The notes: generated from the sequence alone by a model not told the origin. 64,000 bases of DNA from Marinilactibacillus sp042660675 (GCF_042660675.1 NZ_JBHSUL010000005.1:1-64000); one strand, 5' to 3'. Counted from the first letter of the stretch, positions 24,285 to 33,682 are shown. A program made the numbers and translations.

Positions 24285-25640
24285 TTAACCGTTCACCTCC
24301 ACTAATGCTCTTACAAATGCATCAATTTCTTTGCGCGTTCTTTTCTCAGTTGCACACAGTAACATAGCTTGATCTTTGTTTAAATTTTCTGATACATCAT
24401 ATCCACCAATAAAACCTTTTTCTAGTAAAGCTTTGTTGATTTTCGCGATCGGCTTAGACAATTCAATGGCAAATTCGTTGAAGAATGGAGATTCATTCAC
24501 AATCGTTATGCCCGAATCCTTTAACTGTTGTGCAAGATAATGGGCTTTATCAATATTTTGTTGCGCCATTTCCTGAACACCAGCTTTACCCATTGCAGAC
24601 ATAAAAACGGAGCTTGCTAAGGCGTTCAAAGCTTGGTTGGAGCTCATATTCGATGTCGCTTTCTCTCTTCTGATATGTTGTTCTCTTGTCTGAAGCGTCA
24701 TGACAAAGCCCCGTTTGCCTTCAATATCAATCGTTTCTCCAACGATTCGGCTTGGAACTTTTCTCATATATTGACTCTTCACAGTGAAATAACCACAATG
24801 AGGTCCGCCATAAGACATCGAAAGTCCAAGTGGTTGCATATCTCCCACAACAATATCTGCACCTAATTTACCAGGCGCTTCCAGTTTAGCGAGTGCTAAT
24901 GGATTAGCTATAACGATTAGTAACGCTTTCGTTTCTTTCAGCATTTCCTTGATTTTTAAAAGATCTTCAACTGACCCGAAAAAGTTTGGATATTGTACAA
25001 CGACCGCTGCAGTATCTTCTGTTAATGAAGCTTTCAAATTTTGAAGATCCGTGATGTCTTTTTTCAGTTCCAGCTCTTCTACTTTGTATTCCATCCCATA
25101 TGCATACGTATGAACAACTTCTTTCGCTTGAGGATGAATGGCACCTGATAAGAGAATCGTCTGCTTTTTCGTAACCGCTGTTGCCAGATTACAAGCTTCT
25201 CCTAAAGATGTGAAGCCATCATAAAGACTGGAATTGGAAACGTCCATCCCAGTCAGTTCACAAATCATCGTCTGAAATTCAAAAAGAGCTTGTAGCTCCC
25301 CTTGACTAGCTTCTGGTTGATAGGGTGTATAAGCCGTCATGAATTCTGATTTCAATGTAACGTGATTGACGACGCTTGGAATAAAATGATCATAAGTACC
25401 TGCACCTAAAAAGAAAGGATAATCAGCAGCCGTTTTGTTTTGTTGCGCTAATGCTTTCATATGTTTCGTTAACTCATATTCACTTAAGGGTGCTGGAAGA
25501 TCAATCGACTTTTCCTTTGTTGCTCGAGTGGACATGGGAATATCTGAAAACAAGTCGTTGATACTCTCCACACCGATTACAGCTAACATATCTTCTTGAT
25601 CTTTTTGAGTTGTCGGTAAATATCGATGTTGCTTTGTCAT
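24285..25640 (-). CDS. gcvPA: Glycine dehydrogenase (decarboxylating) subunit 1
   Basis: P-protein alpha subunit, 451 residues, beginning HRYLPTTQKDQEDMLAVIGV as in other split P-proteins, with YTPYQPEASQGELQALFE and SYGGPHCGYF conserved. It forms the heterodimer with GcvPB. AAGGAG lies nine bases before the ATG. A 115-bp gap with a hairpin separates it from gcvH upstream. Confidence 0.97.
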   Translation of the reverse strand: MTKQHRYLPTTQKDQEDMLAVIGVESINDLFSDIPMSTRATKEKSIDLPAPLSEYELTKHMKALAQQNKTAADYPFFLGAGTYDHFIPSVVNHVTLKSEFMTAYTPYQPEASQGELQALFEFQTMICELTGMDVSNSSLYDGFTSLGEACNLATAVTKKQTILLSGAIHPQAKEVVHTYAYGMEYKVEELELKKDITDLQNLKASLTEDTAAVVVQYPNFFGSVEDLLKIKEMLKETKALLIVIANPLALAKLEAPGKLGADIVVGDMQPLGLSMSYGGPHCGYFTVKSQYMRKVPSRIVGETIDIEGKRGFVMTLQTREQHIRREKATSNMSSNQALNALASSVFMSAMGKAGVQEMAQQNIDKAHYLAQQLKDSGITIVNESPFFNEFAIELSKPIAKINKALLEKGFIGGYDVSENLNKDQAMLLCATEKRTRKEIDAFVRALVEVNG

Positions 25641-25687
25641 GATGGCTCACTCCTTATAGATAACGTTCAAGCTGGAATAAACAGAAA

Positions 25688-25736
25688 AGAGAAGCCCCCT
25701 CATCTTTCAATGAGAAATCTCCTCCGTGGTTTCTCT
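25688..25736 (-). promoter_or_regulatory. Intercistronic hairpin between gcvH and gcvPA
   Basis: Minus-strand AGAGAA (25731-25736) pairs with TTCTCT (25688-25693), and an inner CTCAT/ATGAG stem (25699-25703 with 25710-25714) lies inside; TTTTC follows. It could be a weak terminator or a processing site that sets relative levels of GcvTH and GcvP. It does not contain glycine-riboswitch core sequences. Confidence 0.4.
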
Positions 25737-25755
25737 GCTATTCAAATAACATCTT

Positions 25756-26154
25756 TTACAGTTCACTAACGTACTGGTCGTAAGTTTTAGCGTCCATCCA
25801 GTCACTTGTATTCAATTTTTCAGAAACTTGAACTTCAACAATCCATCCTTCACCATAAGGAGAATCATTTAATTTTTCAGGTTCGTCTTCTAATTCATCG
25901 TTAACCTTTGCAATAGTGCCTTGAACGGGTGCATAGATTTCTGAAGAAGATTTAACGGATTCTACTGTCGAGAAAGCTGCTTCACTTTCCATTTGATCAT
26001 TGAGTACAGGCAATTCTACAAAAACAACATCCCCCAATTGCTCTACAGCGTAATCCGAAATGCCAATTCTAACGTAATCTTCTCCAACGATTTCAATCCA
26101 TTCGTGCTCTTTTGTGAAATATAATCCTTCTTTAGCTGCCATTTTTTTATCCAC
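25756..26154 (-). CDS. gcvH: Glycine cleavage system H protein
   Basis: Lipoyl carrier protein of 132 residues. The lipoylated lysine is in STVESVKSSSEIYAPV, with the preceding FTKEHEWIEI motif typical of GcvH. It shuttles the aminomethyl and reducing equivalents between P, T and L proteins. Its ATG overlaps the end of gcvT by eight bases. Lipoate ligase and L-protein genes are not in the window. Confidence 0.97.
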   Translation of the reverse strand: MDKKMAAKEGLYFTKEHEWIEIVGEDYVRIGISDYAVEQLGDVVFVELPVLNDQMESEAAFSTVESVKSSSEIYAPVQGTIAKVNDELEDEPEKLNDSPYGEGWIVEVQVSEKLNTSDWMDAKTYDQYVSEL

Positions 26155-27286
26155 CTTTGTTTGAATTTTGAAGTTCTTTTAACCAGTCTTTTTTTGTCAG
26201 TTTCGCAGGAATTTGTTTCTTTCTAACTTGTATCCAGACTGTTTCCCCAAGTTGAGCTTCTGCCTTATTGATCAATATCATTCCTAAACTTTTGCCTAAG
26301 GAAGGAGATTGTGTTCCGGAAGTCACCACACCAATTTCCTCTTGATTACCATTCAATACAGGATAGCCATGTCTAGCGATCCCTTTATCTAGCAATTCAA
26401 AACCACGAGAAAGTCGTTTGAGTCCTTTTTCTCGTTGTTCTTTTAAAGCTGTCTGTCCAATAAAAGCAGTCGCTTTGTCTAATTTGACTGCGAAACCTAC
26501 GCCAGCTTCTAAAGGAGAAATTTCTTCAGAAAGCTCTTGTCCATATAAAGGCATCCCAGCCTCTAGTCTCAAGGTGTCTCTGGCGCCTAATCCACACTCT
26601 TTTAACCCATGAATAAATCCAGCTCTGAGCAATTTCTTCCATAATTCTTGTGTATCCTTTTTTTGCACGTATAATTCAAAGCCATCTTCTCCTGTATAAC
26701 CCGTGCGCGCCACAATGACATCTTCGATATTCCCAAAATTCTCAGAAGGTAAAAAATGATAAGCTTTTAAATCGGCTAACGTCGTTTGCGTCATCGATTT
26801 AAGAATACGTTCAGCCTTCGGTCCTTGCAGTGCAATCAAACCATATGAGTCAGAGACGTTAACAATTTCAATCCCTTCATCCAGGTGCTGATTCATCCAA
26901 GAATAGATTTTTTCTGTGTTGCTGGCATTTGGCGTTACCAAATAATGACTATCTGAAAATTTGAATAACAACAAGTCGTCTAATGTACCGCCTTGCTCGT
27001 TCGTCATCGTATTATATTGAGCTTGATGCATAACCATTTTGGAAACATCGTTTGTAACAAGTTTATTTAGCCACTCTGTAGCTTGTGTCCCCTTAACCAT
27101 AATTTCACCCATATGAGATACATCAAAAATCCCAGCATGATTTCTTACAGCTGCATGTTCTTCGGCAATTTTTGTAAACTGGACAGGTAGTGCCCATCCA
27201 CCAAAATTCGTTAGCTTGAGATTTTTTTCTAGATAGTAATCGTATAACGGCGTATGTAGCAACTCTTGATCGTTTGTTTCTGACAT
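26147..27286 (-). CDS. gcvT: Aminomethyltransferase (glycine cleavage T protein)
   Basis: T-protein of 379 residues that moves the aminomethyl carbon from GcvH to tetrahydrofolate and releases ammonia. Conserved stretches: FGGWALPVQF, HAGIFDVSHMGEI, ARTGYTGEDGFELY and the catalytic Asp region LGARDTLRLEAGMPLYG. First gene of the operon gcvT-gcvH-gcvPA-gcvPB-SDR. A 20-bp inverted repeat lies 17 bp upstream of the ATG. Confidence 0.97.
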   Translation of the reverse strand: MSETNDQELLHTPLYDYYLEKNLKLTNFGGWALPVQFTKIAEEHAAVRNHAGIFDVSHMGEIMVKGTQATEWLNKLVTNDVSKMVMHQAQYNTMTNEQGGTLDDLLLFKFSDSHYLVTPNASNTEKIYSWMNQHLDEGIEIVNVSDSYGLIALQGPKAERILKSMTQTTLADLKAYHFLPSENFGNIEDVIVARTGYTGEDGFELYVQKKDTQELWKKLLRAGFIHGLKECGLGARDTLRLEAGMPLYGQELSEEISPLEAGVGFAVKLDKATAFIGQTALKEQREKGLKRLSRGFELLDKGIARHGYPVLNGNQEEIGVVTSGTQSPSLGKSLGMILINKAEAQLGETVWIQVRKKQIPAKLTKKDWLKELQNSNKGG

Positions 27287-27641
27287 TTAATCCCTCCGTC
27301 AACCCTGTGTAATTACAATGGGGCTTTATTCAGTATTCAATGACTATTTTCGTCTGAACGCATTTCTGTTTACTCTTTTAATTTTCTATGTTTTATTCTA
27401 ACATGATTTTATTCGGACTGAAATAGATAAAACAATAATAATATTTTAAGAATACGCTTACTTATTTAATAATACGAACAATAGATTAATAAAAACTATT
27501 TTCGTTCGAAAGTTTAGTATATTTCATCAGATAGATCATCTTAATTTTTTTAAAATCACGTTTCCATAATTTACTTTGGAATCTTCCATTTACCTTTTAT
27601 GATACAATAAGGTTATTATATTATAAAGGAGCGCAATAATC
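27287..27641. other. Divergent intergenic region, gcvT and alcohol dehydrogenase
   Basis: About 355 bp, very AT-rich, separating divergent genes. It holds the symmetric element near gcvT (27303-27322) and the ribosome-binding site AAAGGAG of the dehydrogenase. I see no glycine riboswitch motifs and no additional gene. Confidence 0.5.
27303..27322 (-). promoter_or_regulatory. Palindrome upstream of gcvT
   Basis: CCCtgTGTAATTACAatGGG: a perfect TGTAATTACA core flanked symmetrically by CCC and GGG. It lies between the likely transcription start and the gcvT ribosome-binding site, so it may be an operator or a hairpin in the leader. Confidence 0.4.
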
Positions 27642-28835
27642 ATGCAACAAGAAATAGCAAATTTCACATTACAGAATCCGACTAAAATTGTATTCGGTAA
27701 AGATCAGATTAAAAATCTATCAACGTTAATTCCTCAAGGTAAGAAAGTTTTGATTACCTATGGTGGCGGAAGTGTTCAGCGATTTGGGACATTAGACCGT
27801 GTACGTGAAGCCATAAGTGGTTATGATTTTGGTGAATTTGGTGGGATTGAAGCCAATCCAACTTTTGAAACGTGTATGCGCGCAGTTGAATTAATCAAAA
27901 AAGAACAGTATGACTTTGTCCTTGCAGTTGGTGGCGGTTCTGTTATCGATGGTTCAAAATTTATCGTTGCGGCAGCTGAGTTTGAAGGAGATCCTATCAA
28001 TATCTTCGGTAAAGGCATCGGTACTGGAGAACCTGTCAAATCGGCTCTTCCATTGGGTACAGTACTCACTTTACCAGCTACAGCTTCAGAAATGAATAGT
28101 GGTGCGGTCATCACTTTTAAAGAGAAAAAAGCTAAAGTTGGCTTCGGTAGTTTCTACGTTTTTCCAACGTTCTCTATCCTTGAACCAGAACTTACTTACA
28201 CACTTCCTAAAAAACAATTAGCGAACGGTGTAACAGACTCTTTTGTACACATCATTGAACAATATCTGACTTATCCAGTCGGCGGTATGGTTCAAGATGG
28301 GTTCGCAGAAAGCTTGATGAAAACTTTAATCAAAATTGGACCTGATGTGGTTAAAGAGGACTTACATGACTATACAATCAGAGCAAACTTTATGTGGACA
28401 GCTACCCTTGCTTTAAACGGCATACTAAGAAATGGTGTACCTGGTGACTGGTCTACTCATGCATTAGGTCATGAGTTAACTGTATTAAACCACACAGATC
28501 ACGCTCAAACTCTTTCAGCAATCTTGCCTGCAGTGATGCTCGTTAGAAAAGAACAGAAATTCGATAAACTTGTTCAGTATGCTGAGAATGTATGGTCTAT
28601 CACAGATGGTACGAATGAAGAAAAAGTTGATGCAGCCATTTTAAAAACGGTTGCTTTCTTGAAATCGATTGGTATGCCTGTAACCTTGAAAGATATCAAT
28701 GTATCTTCTTCTGATATCGACTTCTTGGTCAATCAACTTGAAAAACACGGCAATACAGCACTCTCTGAACGTGGAGATCAGACGTTAGAGGTCTCTAGAG
28801 CCATTTATGAAAAAGCATTGGAATTAGAATTTTAA
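27642..28835 (+). CDS. Iron-containing alcohol dehydrogenase (YqhD/Bdh-like)
   Basis: Group III metal-dependent alcohol dehydrogenase of 397 residues. The nucleotide site shows GGGSVIDGSKFIAAA-like sequence (GGGSVIDGSKFIVAAA, about residues 93-108), and the metal ligands lie in DSFVHIIEQY and WSTHALGHELT. The order and length resemble NADPH-dependent aldehyde reductases YqhD/BdhA. Likely converts aldehydes or butanal-type substrates; physiological substrate unknown. A lipoprotein gene follows 27 bp downstream with no terminator between. Confidence 0.92.
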   Translation: MQQEIANFTLQNPTKIVFGKDQIKNLSTLIPQGKKVLITYGGGSVQRFGTLDRVREAISGYDFGEFGGIEANPTFETCMRAVELIKKEQYDFVLAVGGGSVIDGSKFIVAAAEFEGDPINIFGKGIGTGEPVKSALPLGTVLTLPATASEMNSGAVITFKEKKAKVGFGSFYVFPTFSILEPELTYTLPKKQLANGVTDSFVHIIEQYLTYPVGGMVQDGFAESLMKTLIKIGPDVVKEDLHDYTIRANFMWTATLALNGILRNGVPGDWSTHALGHELTVLNHTDHAQTLSAILPAVMLVRKEQKFDKLVQYAENVWSITDGTNEEKVDAAILKTVAFLKSIGMPVTLKDINVSSSDIDFLVNQLEKHGNTALSERGDQTLEVSRAIYEKALELEF

Positions 28836-28862
28836 CCGTTAATTTATAAGGAGGTTACTTTA

Positions 28863-29996
28863 ATGAACCAGCCTACTATATTAAAAACAGTTTCAGTCTT
28901 AACCCTTTCTGGCTTTCTTCTTGCTGCTTGTAATACGGCGCAAGAACAAGAACCAGTCGATCCAGACCCCATTGAAACGGTAACAGCTCCCGAGCCTGGT
29001 GAGGACGACACAGATACAGAAGAAACTATAGATGAGACAGATACACTTTCACAGAATATGTTGGACTGGCTCCCAATGAATGAGGATACTGCTTATACCT
29101 ACTCAGGAACTGGTAGTGAGTTTGCTGAATACCAGACCTATCCTCAGTTTATCCATAATGATACCCTGCAATTCGTAGAAACAAATGCGAGTACGGAGAC
29201 AGTTACCATCTATGAGTATACTGAAAATGAAGTCCGCGAAGTTTTCACAAGAGCGGAAACGTATTTCCGAGATGACTTTGTGGATACTGGTCTAAATAGT
29301 AGTGAACAAGATCAGCTTGAAATTTTACTGCAGGCCCCTGTTGAAATTGGAAGAAGTTGGGAGAGTCCTTCTGGTTCGGTATCCGAAATCACGGATGCCA
29401 ATGTAGAAGTTGAGACACCAACTGGTACGTATTCAGCACTAGAGATCACCCGAACGCTTAATGATCAGTCAGATAAACTGTATTATGCTAAAGGTACTGG
29501 ATTGATACAGACCATTTCCGATGTTGATGGCGAAGCAGAGATTGTTTCTTCATTAAGCAACATTCAAGAAGATGCTGCTGAAGAAATTCCCATAACGCTT
29601 TATGAGTTGAATGAGATGGCGACTGCTCTAACCCCTACTAATGCTACAATGGAGCTTAGAACAAATGATCCAGCTAGACTTCAATTAACAGAACTGTTAA
29701 ACGGAAGTACTGGCGATATGACGATTCCCACCTTAACGGAAAACGTGGAAATCAATTATCTTTATCTTGGTAATGATCAAATTGCTCATGTTGACTTCTC
29801 TGAAGAGCTTATTAACGATATGAATGCCGGATCTGGTATTGAAGCCCTACTGATTCAAAGTTTGGTGAATACCATCGGTGGATTTTACGAGGTTGATGAA
29901 GTTTTACTAACTGTAGAAGAGGCACCTTATGCTTCTGGACATATTGCTCTGGAAGAAGGACAAACGATGTCTGTTGATTTATCTAATGTCGAATAA
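28863..29996 (+). CDS. GerMN-domain lipoprotein
   Basis: Lipoprotein of 377 residues: signal peptide with lipobox LLAAC (Cys near residue 23), acidic linker, a beta-rich central domain (about 60-230) that I cannot assign, and a C-terminal GerMN domain. The latter is recognisable by YLGNDQIAHVDFSEEL and LLIQSLVNTIGGFYEVDEV. GerMN occurs in spore germination protein GerM but also in envelope lipoproteins of non-sporing species. Start ATG has AAGGAGG upstream. Probably cotranscribed with the alcohol dehydrogenase, without a clear functional link. Confidence 0.85.
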   Translation: MNQPTILKTVSVLTLSGFLLAACNTAQEQEPVDPDPIETVTAPEPGEDDTDTEETIDETDTLSQNMLDWLPMNEDTAYTYSGTGSEFAEYQTYPQFIHNDTLQFVETNASTETVTIYEYTENEVREVFTRAETYFRDDFVDTGLNSSEQDQLEILLQAPVEIGRSWESPSGSVSEITDANVEVETPTGTYSALEITRTLNDQSDKLYYAKGTGLIQTISDVDGEAEIVSSLSNIQEDAAEEIPITLYELNEMATALTPTNATMELRTNDPARLQLTELLNGSTGDMTIPTLTENVEINYLYLGNDQIAHVDFSEELINDMNAGSGIEALLIQSLVNTIGGFYEVDEVLLTVEEAPYASGHIALEEGQTMSVDLSNVE

Positions 29997-30011
29997 AAAA
30001 TATTAATGTAG

Positions 30012-30039
30012 GAGTTGCCCCAGGTATTTGGGACAACTC
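30012..30039 (+). terminator. Terminator after the GerMN lipoprotein gene
   Basis: GAGTTG-CCC and GGG-CAACTC arms with one mismatch, then a T-rich tail interrupted by other bases; moderate quality. Confidence 0.6.
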
Positions 30040-30090
30040 TTACTTTAATATTATGTGATTGATTTTTCTTTTAATAAATCCTTAGTATGT

Positions 30091-30123
30091 AAAAAACTGA
30101 ATAGGTTCTTACACCTATTCAGT
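30091..30123 (-). terminator. Terminator of pepV
   Basis: ACTGAATAGGT / ACCTATTCAGT 11-bp perfect stem (30096-30106 and 30113-30123), followed on the minus strand by a T-run (30091-30095). Confidence 0.9.
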
Positions 30124-30135
30124 CTTATAATTGTT

Positions 30136-31545
30136 TTATTTGACTAATTCATAAATCGCTTCTGCGTAAATTGCCATTGCGTTCATTAAATCATCTACAG
30201 CCATAAATTCGTTGGCTTGATGCATTGTATCAATACTATTAGGGAACATTGCGCCATAAGCTACGCCACGTTTCATCAAACGTCCATATGTTCCGCCACC
30301 AATGACTTGTTCACTAGGTTCAAGACCTGTTTGGCGTGCATAGACATCCAATAAGGTTTGTACCAATGGGTCATTTCCAGGTACGTAGTGAGGTACTTTA
30401 CCTTCAGGTAAGTTCACTTCAACGGCATATTGAGATACTTTATCGCGGATTTGTTTACCGATAATTTCTTCGCTTGTTCCTTGAGGGTAACGCATATTGA
30501 CTGTCATTTGACCGCCTTTATCTGCGTTGAACTTGAATACGCCAGTGTTTGAAGTCAGTTCACCCATGACTTCATCAGTATGCGCCACACCTAATTTACT
30601 ACCTGATGGATCATCATGAAGATAAAGTGCTGCAACTTGAACAAAGTCTTTAGCGTCTCCACCAAAGTTGAATTCAGATAAGAAACGAGCGAGATGCGTG
30701 CCGGCATTGATTCCTTTAGCAGGCGTACTTCCGTGTGCAGCTTTTCCTACAACTGTAACTGTTACACGATTTCCATCAACGGAAAGGTCTCCTGTTACAG
30801 GTTGACTAGATAGATAATCTTGGAATCCACTCTCAAGTTCAGATGGATCTTCTGATTCAATGACTGCAACGGCATCTTGAGGTACCATGTTCGGGCGTAA
30901 ACCTGATTCAAATTCAACTAGTTTGTGTGTTCCACCAGTAGCATTTCCTTTGAATGAAAGTTCAGCTGATACATTCCCTTTTTCACCATTGATGATTGGG
31001 AACATCGCGTCTGGAGAGAATCCGAAATCCGGCTCTGGTTGCGTTTCAAGATAATGCTTAATGCCTTTCCATTCGCTTTCTTCGTCAGTACCTAAAATGA
31101 AACGAATTTTTTTCGATACAGGCAAGCCTAGTTCTTTGATCATTTTAATCGCGTAGTAAGCGGCCATACCAGGTCCCTTATCATCGCTTGATCCACGAGC
31201 ATATAGTCTACCGTCTTTGATCACTGGTTCAAAAGGATCAGTTTCCCATCCAGTACCGGTTGGAACAACGTCTACGTGGGCAAGGACACCCATGATTTCG
31301 TCTCCATCACCATATTCAATATGTCCAGCCCAGTTGTCAAAGTTCTCAGCTTTGAAACCGTCTCTTTCACCAATCGCTAAAAAGGCTTCGAGTGCTTCTT
31401 TAGGGCCAGGTCCTACTGGAGCCTCTTTTGTTGCTTTTGAGTCGTCACGAACACTATCAATTTTAAGAATCGTGAAAAGATCCTCTAGAAAATCATCTTT
31501 GCGTTTCGCTGCTTCTGCTTTCCAATCAATTGACTGATTTGTCAT
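30136..31545 (-). CDS. pepV: Dipeptidase PepV (M20 family)
   Basis: Cytoplasmic zinc dipeptidase that releases amino acids from dipeptides. Metal ligands and catalytic residues of the M20 fold are visible: VLAHVDVVPTG, SSDDKGPGMAA, GTDEESEWKG and, near the C-terminus, HQANEFM. The ATG at 31545 (MTNQSIDW) has AGGAGG ten bases upstream and gives 469 residues, the usual PepV length. The longer frame to 31602 lacks a ribosome-binding site. Monocistronic. Confidence 0.95.
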   Translation of the reverse strand: MTNQSIDWKAEAAKRKDDFLEDLFTILKIDSVRDDSKATKEAPVGPGPKEALEAFLAIGERDGFKAENFDNWAGHIEYGDGDEIMGVLAHVDVVPTGTGWETDPFEPVIKDGRLYARGSSDDKGPGMAAYYAIKMIKELGLPVSKKIRFILGTDEESEWKGIKHYLETQPEPDFGFSPDAMFPIINGEKGNVSAELSFKGNATGGTHKLVEFESGLRPNMVPQDAVAVIESEDPSELESGFQDYLSSQPVTGDLSVDGNRVTVTVVGKAAHGSTPAKGINAGTHLARFLSEFNFGGDAKDFVQVAALYLHDDPSGSKLGVAHTDEVMGELTSNTGVFKFNADKGGQMTVNMRYPQGTSEEIIGKQIRDKVSQYAVEVNLPEGKVPHYVPGNDPLVQTLLDVYARQTGLEPSEQVIGGGTYGRLMKRGVAYGAMFPNSIDTMHQANEFMAVDDLMNAMAIYAEAIYELVK

Positions 31546-31721
31546 ACTGTCTTTTCCTCCTAGTGAGCTATCTTCTTTGCGAATAAATGAGGTCTTTCTC
31601 ACTTTTCGCTTCTACTTACTATTCTAGCACTTTTTAGTGTGAATACCAATTCTCCCACAAGTAAAATCCATGCATAATTTTATTTCAAAGCGTAAAATGG
31701 ATCTATAAAGGAGGGTTTTCT

Positions 31722-32552
31722 TTGAAGAAAATCTTAGAAGAAACCATTAGACAATTTATTCCGGTTCGAGAAGAAAATAGTTATAAAGGAAATTTCGGTA
31801 GGTTACTGTTCGTAGGCGGAAATGATCAGATGGGTGGAGCCATTACATTGTCGGCCTCTGCTGCTTTACATGCCGGGGCTGGTCTCGTCACAGTAGCTAG
31901 TGCCCCAGTAAATGTACATGCGCTCCATGCCAGAATGCCAGAAGTTATGTTTTTGGATATGTATGATCTTGATACACTAAAAGATATGATTCCTTCTATG
32001 GATGGGATTGTTATTGGACCTGGTCTTGGTCGAGATTCAAAATCGGTAGACATTGCAAAAACAGTTTTTGAGACAGTATCAGAAGAGCAATTTTTGGTTG
32101 TCGATGGAGATGCGATTTCTATTTATGTTAATGAGAAATTGGATCATCCTGTTGCTGAACTGATTTTCACACCTCATTTAGGAGAATGGAAGACACTATC
32201 AGGAATGGGGCCAGATGAAGAAGCACTTGAAAAAAATCAAGAGAAACGAGACCAACTTGACGCTATAGTTGTTTTGAAAAAAGGTCAGAGCGAAGTTTAT
32301 TTTGAAGATGAAGTCTGGCAAAATATCTCTGGTAATCCTTCCATGGCTACTGGAGGTATGGGTGATACACTCGCAGGAATGATTGGTAGTTTTACAGCCC
32401 AATTCAAAACGCGTAAAGAAGGCGTTCTTTCTGCTGTCTTTATGCATAGTCAGATTGCAAATCAATTATCTGAAACCCACTATGTTACTCTACCTACTTT
32501 AATCATTGATGAGATTCCTAAACTCATGAAGGAATATACAAAATCAATCTAG
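31722..32552 (+). CDS. nnrD: ADP-dependent NAD(P)H-hydrate dehydratase
   Basis: YjeF C-terminal-domain protein of 276 residues, a metabolite-repair enzyme that restores damaged NAD(P)HX. Family motifs: FGRLLFVGGNDQMGGA, GPGLGRD, TPHLGEW and the nucleotide loop NPSMATGGMGDTLAG. It lacks the epimerase (NnrE) half found fused in some bacteria. Start codon is TTG with a perfect AAAGGAGGG six bases upstream. Confidence 0.95.
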   Translation: MKKILEETIRQFIPVREENSYKGNFGRLLFVGGNDQMGGAITLSASAALHAGAGLVTVASAPVNVHALHARMPEVMFLDMYDLDTLKDMIPSMDGIVIGPGLGRDSKSVDIAKTVFETVSEEQFLVVDGDAISIYVNEKLDHPVAELIFTPHLGEWKTLSGMGPDEEALEKNQEKRDQLDAIVVLKKGQSEVYFEDEVWQNISGNPSMATGGMGDTLAGMIGSFTAQFKTRKEGVLSAVFMHSQIANQLSETHYVTLPTLIIDEIPKLMKEYTKSI

Positions 32553-32609
32553 TTTTTTACTTTTTTCTTCGCTATACTGAAATAGAATGATAGAAAGAGG
32601 TCGATTTCA

Positions 32610-32864
32610 ATGAATAAAAAACTTTTTCTGATTTGTATAGGTGCCTTCGTTTTAGGATTTATGATGATGTATTTCAATTTGGCTATCCTTTATATCCTGG
32701 GGATGGCTGTCATTATCCTATTCGCGTTTGGAGCCGGACCACGTCTGGATGACGATGGCAATGAAGCGCGTTATAAAAAAGACCAAGATCGTCTTATCAA
32801 GTTGATGTGGATCAGTGCCTTTTATGTACTGTCCGGTATTGCCTCTCTTTTCTTTGTTTCATAA
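32610..32864 (+). CDS. Small three-helix membrane protein (84 aa)
   Basis: Unrecognised membrane protein with two N-terminal helices (about 5-24 and 25-42), a charged cytoplasmic or exposed loop (RLDDDGNEARYKKDQDR) and a third helix (about 64-82). AGAAAGAGG precedes the ATG. It follows nnrD and ends at a strong bidirectional terminator. Confidence 0.75.
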   Translation: MNKKLFLICIGAFVLGFMMMYFNLAILYILGMAVIILFAFGAGPRLDDDGNEARYKKDQDRLIKLMWISAFYVLSGIASLFFVS

Positions 32865-32911
32865 AAAAGCCAGTATTGACTAGACTGAACATAGTCGATA
32901 CTGGCTTTTTT
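32864..32911. terminator. Bidirectional terminator
   Basis: GCCAGTAT/ATACTGGC and GACTA/TAGTC stems with A-run and T-run on opposite sides, between the convergent small membrane protein gene and rsuA. Confidence 0.92.
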
Positions 32912-32914
32912 GTA

Positions 32915-33631
32915 TTAGCTTTTCAATTGTGCAATTTCTTCTTTTGTACATTCCCTGTACGCACCAAGTTCTAACTGAGGATCCAATTCTAATGATCCCA
33001 TTGAAAGTCTCTTGAGGTAAAGCACATCTTTACCAACTGCATGAAACATTCTTTTAACTTGATGAAATTTCCCTTCTTGAATCGTGACTTCAATCTTAGA
33101 AGTTTGTTCCACTTCATCCACTGATAAAATCGAAAGTTTTGCGGGCATTGTTACATAGTCGTCTGCTAGTGTAATCCCTTTTTCGAATTCTATAACATCT
33201 GATTCTGTTACGATACCTTCTATCTCAGCAAAATACTTTTTGTCCACGTGTCGTTTAGGAGAAAGTAATTTATGCGTCAGTTTGCCATCGTTTGTAAGCA
33301 GCATCAAGCCTTCTGTGTCAATATCCAGCCTACCCACTGGATGCGGTTCTTGTACGATATCACTGGGCTCTAGCAAATCTAAAACCGTATCATGCATATC
33401 GTCTTCTGTAGCACTGATTACACCTGCAGGTTTATTCAACATAAAATAAACGAACTCTTGGTAGTCGAGCTCTTCTCCGCCAATCATAACTGTATCCGTA
33501 TCAGGGTCAACTTGTGTCTTTGGATCTTTTACGATAACACCGTTGATTTCAATAATGGATGATTTCAGTAAATTTTTAACTTCTCTTCTTGTTCCTAAAC
33601 CACTATGGGCCAATAATTTATCGATTCTCAT
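32915..33631 (-). CDS. rsuA: 16S rRNA pseudouridine synthase, RsuA type
   Basis: Pseudouridine synthase of 238 residues: N-terminal S4 RNA-binding domain (MRIDKLLAHSGLGTRREV) and catalytic domain with the nucleophile Asp in GRLDIDTEGLMLLTNDG. RsuA acts on U516 of 16S rRNA. The order flippase then rsuA (ytgP-ytzG) is also seen in B. subtilis, supporting the call. Confidence 0.92.
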   Translation of the reverse strand: MRIDKLLAHSGLGTRREVKNLLKSSIIEINGVIVKDPKTQVDPDTDTVMIGGEELDYQEFVYFMLNKPAGVISATEDDMHDTVLDLLEPSDIVQEPHPVGRLDIDTEGLMLLTNDGKLTHKLLSPKRHVDKKYFAEIEGIVTESDVIEFEKGITLADDYVTMPAKLSILSVDEVEQTSKIEVTIQEGKFHQVKRMFHAVGKDVLYLKRLSMGSLELDPQLELGAYRECTKEEIAQLKS

Positions 33632-33682
33632 CTTATCACCTCATATCTAGTGTATCTGATATTCCTCTAAATTAAAAAACGT

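Noticed and set aside
25641..25755. Glycine riboswitch between gcvH and gcvPA
   Set aside because: The region has a hairpin but none of the conserved glycine aptamer cores; the same is true for the region upstream of gcvT.
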